A stretch of 64,000 bases of DNA from Malachius bipustulatus. Taxonomy: Eukaryota > Arthropoda > Insecta > Coleoptera > Melyridae. Location of the stretch: positions 28,900,268 through 28,964,267 of the forward strand of contig OU342639.1 in assembly GCA_910589415.1 (NCBI GenBank). The letters are read 5' to 3'. Shown piece after piece: positions 59,630 through 64,000 of the stretch. The first letter of the stretch is position 1, and each line of letters opens with the position of its first letter. The position numbers were made by a program, and so were the translations under genes. The notes under the pieces are model-generated. The model had not been told where the DNA came from. It did no database searches and saw only the letters and a program-made list of their open reading frames with translations.

Positions 59630-62365
59630 CCGGTTCAGCCAGTAAAGAAAGCTTGAGATGCTTTTTAAAATACTTTAATGATCGAGTTTTAAGTTCTGAA
59701 AGGAACACTGTTATATGTGCAGACTGCATTGTAGGTGAACGAGCGCCGAAATACAGCCAAATTATATTTGGGAAGCATAAGCTTAGAACGATGCCTAATA
59801 AATAGATTGTGCACATCCTCACGAAATATCAATTTTTCCCTTAAATAAGATGGTGTAGAAGACAATAATACGGGGAAAACCGTCGCCGATATGCGGTATC
59901 TAAAATTATTATCAAGTTTGAGCCACTGGAGTTGATTTATCCTATTAGACATGATCGTATTTTCTTAGACCGTAAATAAACCTACAACACGAGTTTTGTA
60001 TTTTTTGGAGTCTCTATTTTATTACTTGATCCAAACAAGGATAGTAGAGCGTGAAACCATAATTTAAGATTGATAAGACCAGCGATTCACAAAGTAGTTA
60101 CGGCAAGGATAAACTGAGGAAGTGCCTACTTCTGTAAAGGTGTCGAAGTACCAAATATGACCTCTTTACTAACAGGGAAACGTATTCTTTAAACCTGAGC
60201 TGACAATCGAATACAATTCCGAGATTTTTGGAGGAGCTTTTAACTGGTATGGCCTGATTGTTAATTTCAATAACAATTGTCCAACTCCACGTCACGAAGA
60301 TTTGGAAAAAAATACATCGAAATACACTTTTCGCCATTTAGTCCAAGGTTGTGACATCTTGAGTACTCTGCTATGCTATGTAAGTCACAATTTATACTCT
60401 CAACGGCTCTTAACAACAGCCAAGGATGAAATGAATAATATACCTGCGTATCGTCCGCAAAGAAGTAAATATTCACAAATTTCACACTTTTATGCAAATC
60501 AGCAGTATATATCAGAAACAGCAATGGGCCAAGTACTGATCCCTGAGGAACTCCAGAAGAAACACAAGAAAAATTGGACGGTTTATCATTTATGACCACT
60601 TTTTGATACCTATCAGAGAGATAAGACTTGAAAAACTTCAAGGAAGTGCTGTCAAAGCCATAATACTCTAGCTTAGCACATAATAACTCGTGATCAAGCG
60701 TATCAAATGCTTTAGAAAAATCTAGTTGCGTCAATATCGTTCCAAGTCCTCGATCGAGTGATCTTATATGTCATCAGTTAAATCAAGCAGCAGAGATGTG
60801 GTGCTGAAATTCTTTCGAAAGCCCGATGGTCTGGAAGTGACAATCTCATTGTCAATTACAAATCTGTAAATTTGCTCACACACAATCCTCTCAAGAACTT
60901 TTGAGAGGCAAGGAAGTAAACTGATAGGGCGGAAGTCTCCAAGAGTCTCCGGATTTATGACCTTCGGCAGCGGCTTAACGAGCGAGTATTTCCACACATT
61001 AGGAAAATAGCCACTTTCCAAACAACAATTCACAATATTTGTAATAAAAGGTAAAGTAGATCTAAGAGAGAGAGTTGAAGCATTTTTGAAGAGATGTCAT
61101 TACCAAGTGCATTAGATTCTAAGTTTAAAATTTTCTGTTTTACTTCATCGAGAGTTACGAGTTTGAAAGAAAAATTTATGTCTGGTCTGAATAAAACCGA
61201 TAAGAAATTGCTCTGGATCATTCAATGCATCGGGAATACATAATTTCTCTTTATTTTGGATATTTAGCGATCTTAAGGTTTTCCATAGATTCTTAGGGTC
61301 TCGATTAGTCAATCTGTGGGCTAGATAAGCTGACTTTTCTCTTCTGACCGCACCGGTAACAGCATTCCTGATATCTTTATAATAAACATAGTCCAAAACA
61401 TTTTTCGTTTTCTTGTACCTCGACAACGCCGCCTCCCTCAGCTTCATCATATCACGTATAGTTGGTGTTAACCAAGGAGCAAAGGGCTTGGTAATTTTAG
61501 ATTGAACGATTGGTGCATGTTTGTCGAACAATGATATTATACCCCGATTGAGAAGACACACTTTTGCCTCAATATCTCTCTCATACAGGATGCCTTCAAA
61601 CTGTGTACTCAACAAATCAACATGAAAATCCTCTAGCGAAAACTTTGAAAAGTTCCTATAAGTAACAACAAGTGGAGTCCTAGGAGCAATTTTCAAATTA
61701 ACTACACAGAATACCCCCCCCCCCCCCCCCCGGTGGTCGGACATAGAATGATCGATAACTTCGAAATTATTAATAAGATCAATTCTATTTGTGAAGATCA
61801 CATCGAGTAAAGTCTCAGATGTGGCGGTTCTTGTAGGTTTTTTGATTAACTGATTAAAATCATATGATTTTAAACCGTCGTTTATTAAATTATTGAATAG
61901 TTGATCGTCATTTATGTCTCCCGTGATAATTATATGTTCAAACTGTGGCGTAACGAATGACAAAACGTTGTCAAAGTAAGTCACAAAATCTCTCAGATTA
62001 TATGCAGCTGTACGATAAACAACACCCAATAAGACAACGCTCTTACCGACACCCAAGGTCACCCACAGGTGCTCAACACCCTGGACCGGCACGAAATCAC
62101 CCAAAACCACTTCGCAGGCCACGGAATCCAGCACATAAAGTCCCACACCACCACCTACTCGATCTCTACGATCATTTCTAATTATTTTATAAACGGAAAT
62201 ATGAATACTTAAATCGTCAATATACTTATTTAGCCATGTTTCGGTCAAACATACAATGTCCAATTGAGAATTGACTACTAAATCAGACAGTTGGTTAACT
62301 TTCGAAAAGAGAGAACATACATTAAGATGTGCCAATTTCAACAGTTTATTTTTCTTACTCTGCAT
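59630..62365 (-). pseudogene. LINE ORF2 (endonuclease-reverse transcriptase), broken
   Basis: The endonuclease domain is intact in one 406-codon frame (62365-61145): HLNVCSLFSKV, CLTETWL, GVVYRT, GDINDD, LLDVIFTN and SMSDH carry the expected catalytic and binding residues. An 18-base C run (61714-61731) gives a Gly tract right after SDHR. Frameshifts then occur near 61195-61215, at a CT repeat (61061-61076), near 60765, near 60310 and near 59955; stops lie near 60096 and 60022. The RT fingers-palm motifs are recognisable: GDFRPISLLPCLSKVLERIV, QLDFSKAFDTLDH, SGVPQGSVLGPLLF and FADDTQVYYSF. The C-terminal part (NRINQLQWLKLDNNFRYR, then KTRSLKYFKKHLKLSL) matches the family tail. Confidence 0.9.
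61714..61731 (+). repeat. Poly-C run (18) inside the LINE endonuclease
   Basis: Eighteen C on the plus strand (G on the coding strand), encoding a five-Gly tract at the end of the endonuclease domain. Likely a slippage-prone site. Confidence 0.95.
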
Positions 62366-62389
62366 ACTGAATTCGGGATCTCAACCTAT

Positions 62390-63255
62390 CGATCTGGCTC
62401 TTGTAAAAGTTACATTCGGGGCTAGTTTCACTATGACCAACACAATATTTAGTTCCAAGCCGGGAATTCATAGCCAAACAGTTCGCATATAGAACAACTC
62501 TAGAGATTGGGGACAAACTTCTAGTTCGGCACGGTAATCTTTCCTGTGATGCCCAATCTTCCAGCATTTGAAGCACTAACCCAAGCTGAAGTGCTCCTTC
62601 ACGTAACATCTTGACCACCCAATGTAAAGAAAACCTCTGCCAATAATATCCCAACAACATTATTAAGACCATTTTTGTACTTCATTTTAGTAACAATCCT
62701 TACTTATATCATTAACGAAGCAGTTTAAGTTGTTTCCAGCGATAAGATTCTTTACCACGTCAGGATCTTCAAAAGATTCGCAATCGACATTATGAACCAT
62801 AACACGAGGATGAATTTTTTTCGGAACGGTGACGTTGAATGAACCACCTACTTCCTTACTAATGGCGCCTTTTAATTTATCCAGGGATTTTCCATCAGTA
62901 CAATGAATAATAAAACCATTCTTAACCTTGTTGGTTCCTAAAACAGTCGCATTTGCAGAATGTGGACTAATTTTTGATTTTACCTCTTTCTCTACATCTT
63001 CACTGCTTATACCTTGGTTCGTTGACCTTACAAGTAAGACATGGGATTCCTTCTTAAGTTTAGTCACTGAAGAGTAAGTTTTTGCTGGACAGTTAGCCTT
63101 ATCAACAGAGGACGAGAAGTCGGCTGGCATTGATAGCGATAATGGCTTTGTAGATTTATCCGTCTGATAGAAGATCCTTTTCTCTAGTTAGGCATTCAAT
63201 TTCTTTCTCGAGCAGTTGATAATCCACATCGGAACGACTAGATGATGTGATCGAT
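62390..63255 (-). pseudogene. LINE ORF1 (gag-like, CCHC knuckles), broken
   Basis: Begins with a coiled-coil-like stretch (VDYQLLEKEIECLTREKDLL, about 63226-63167), then a frame change near 63165-63175 leads into the 147-codon frame 63130-62687 (nucleic-acid-binding fold, e.g. GFIIHCTDGKSLDKLKGAIS and HPRVMVHNV). After a stop at 62687 a later frame reads LYIGWSRCYVKEHFSLG, is cut by a TAG at 62578-62576, and continues CFKCWKIGHH, a degenerate first zinc knuckle (terminal Cys lost). A further shift gives the second knuckle region (ANCLAMNSRLGTKYCVGH, SPEC). Confidence 0.8.
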
Positions 63256-63270
63256 GGTTTTAGTGATTTT

Positions 63271-64000
63271 AGTGATATAATATATAATGTTCGATGTTAC
63301 AACGTAGCATAGACAAATATGACGTTGGCAGACTATTTAGAAAAAAATTCAAGTGCACTCAACTAACTACCTGGCATAAAAATGTGCTTGTTTGTAGGCG
63401 GCAGGCATGAAAGGGCTTTTAGCTTTTACTCCGCGAACTCTATGAGAGTGGTGGCCTAGTTTCGTAACATCACAAGCTGATGTCAATAAACAAATTACTG
63501 TGAACTTTATGCGAATAATTTAATAATCTATAAACGTCACTGATGTGTGCCATTTAGGGAGACGTAGACAAACCTATAGTCAAAGTACCTATAAAAGCAT
63601 TTTCACTTTCATGTTATGAATCTTAATTCTCGGTTATTAATCTAATAGACAAAGTTTATTATCAAATTAAATTTGATTGTAGGAAAAAAGATTGAAATTG
63701 GCATGCATAAGAAATCATTCTTATAGCATGTAATTTTGAAATTGTATTAGGGTGCCCCGAAATTTACCCTTTTTACGCGAAAATCGGGGTAAAAAAACTA
63801 TTAAATACTTACTTTTCTCGCAACCCTGGACTTTACAAATTTGGAAAAAAACTTACAATTTAGAGAGAGAACGAGATGATGAAAGGCACTTAAAAAAATT
63901 ATACATATATCCTAACAGATAAAATATTTAATGAATATTTCTAAAAAAATTAATAATGTACAGTTACACAGAACATTAACGGACGTAATTAAAACAATTA
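63271..64000. other. Right-edge spacer
   Basis: AT-rich; no gene, RNA gene or structured repeat supported to the end of the window. Confidence 0.4.

Larger units (their letters stand above)
59378..63270 (-). mobile_element. Non-LTR retrotransposon (Jockey/CR1-like LINE), degenerate
   Basis: Runs on the minus strand from about 63.27 kb (5' end not exactly defined) to a 3' tail of (ATT)n at about 59380-59399, just after AATAAA (complement of 59406-59411). ORF1 (gag-like) and ORF2 (AP endonuclease plus reverse transcriptase) are both present in the correct order but broken by frameshifts and stops. Full-length-like at about 3.9 kb. It mobilised by target-primed reverse transcription; this copy cannot encode its own proteins. 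Flanking target duplications were not identified. Confidence 0.9.

Noticed and set aside
61957..62181. Plus-strand basic frame over the LINE endonuclease
   Set aside because: Antisense to the intact endonuclease frame.

Overview
The window is eukaryotic, very AT-rich and intron-rich. It looks like an insect nuclear genome. The evidence is a spliced NAB co-repressor gene, an R3HCC1-type gene, a C2H2 zinc-finger gene, a DUF4817-type transposase common in insects, a Jockey/CR1-like LINE, and many TACAGGGTG-type fold-back elements. A hemipteran-type insect is my inference; nothing in the window proves the order. Many short open frames in the AT-rich spacers are chance or antisense shadows and are not annotated.

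Layout: (1) 1-486, minus strand: the N-terminal part of a DUF4817/DDE transposase that runs off the left edge with an open frame; its non-coding 5' flank extends to about 1045. (2) 6787-30568, minus strand: a complete nab homologue in five coding exons (466 codons plus stop). All splice phases match, and a 20.7-kb first intron is filled with fold-back and satellite-like repeats. (3) 30.6-42.4 kb: an intergenic repeat nest. It includes a three-layer nested insertion (32224-35615) containing an inverted repeat with ~812-bp arms, and a second large palindrome at 38788-39983. (4) 42464-43504, plus strand: a single-exon gene with eight C2H2 fingers built from 90-bp repeats, ending at a stop created inside the repeat linker. 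It lies between two small TIR elements upstream and a 390-bp near-perfect hairpin element downstream. (5) 46114-52905, plus strand: a complete R3HCC1/R3HCC1L-type gene in eight coding exons (613 codons plus stop), with a tandem duplication and MITEs in its introns and a phase-compatible candidate alternative terminal exon. (6) 53.4-58.4 kb: fold-back elements and a second locus of the ~450-490-bp satellite-like family also seen at 18-19 kb. (7) 59022-59121, minus strand: an isolated GC-rich exon candidate. (8) About 59378-63270, minus strand: a nearly full-length but decayed LINE (ORF1 gag-like, ORF2 endonuclease plus reverse transcriptase).

The three host genes need not cooperate; two are predicted nuclear regulators (NAB co-repressor, zinc-finger protein) and the third is a putative RNA-binding R3H/RRM-like protein. 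The dominant theme is transposon layering. The fold-backs share terminal CAGGGTG motifs and an internal GTGGCGT phrase with the flank of the DUF4817 transposase, suggesting (inference) one mobilising family. Two of the most informative structures are a 275-bp element with 17-bp inverted ends, a 10-bp target duplication and an internal TTTCCA minisatellite (25371-25645), and the nested long-hairpin locus at 32.2-35.6 kb.
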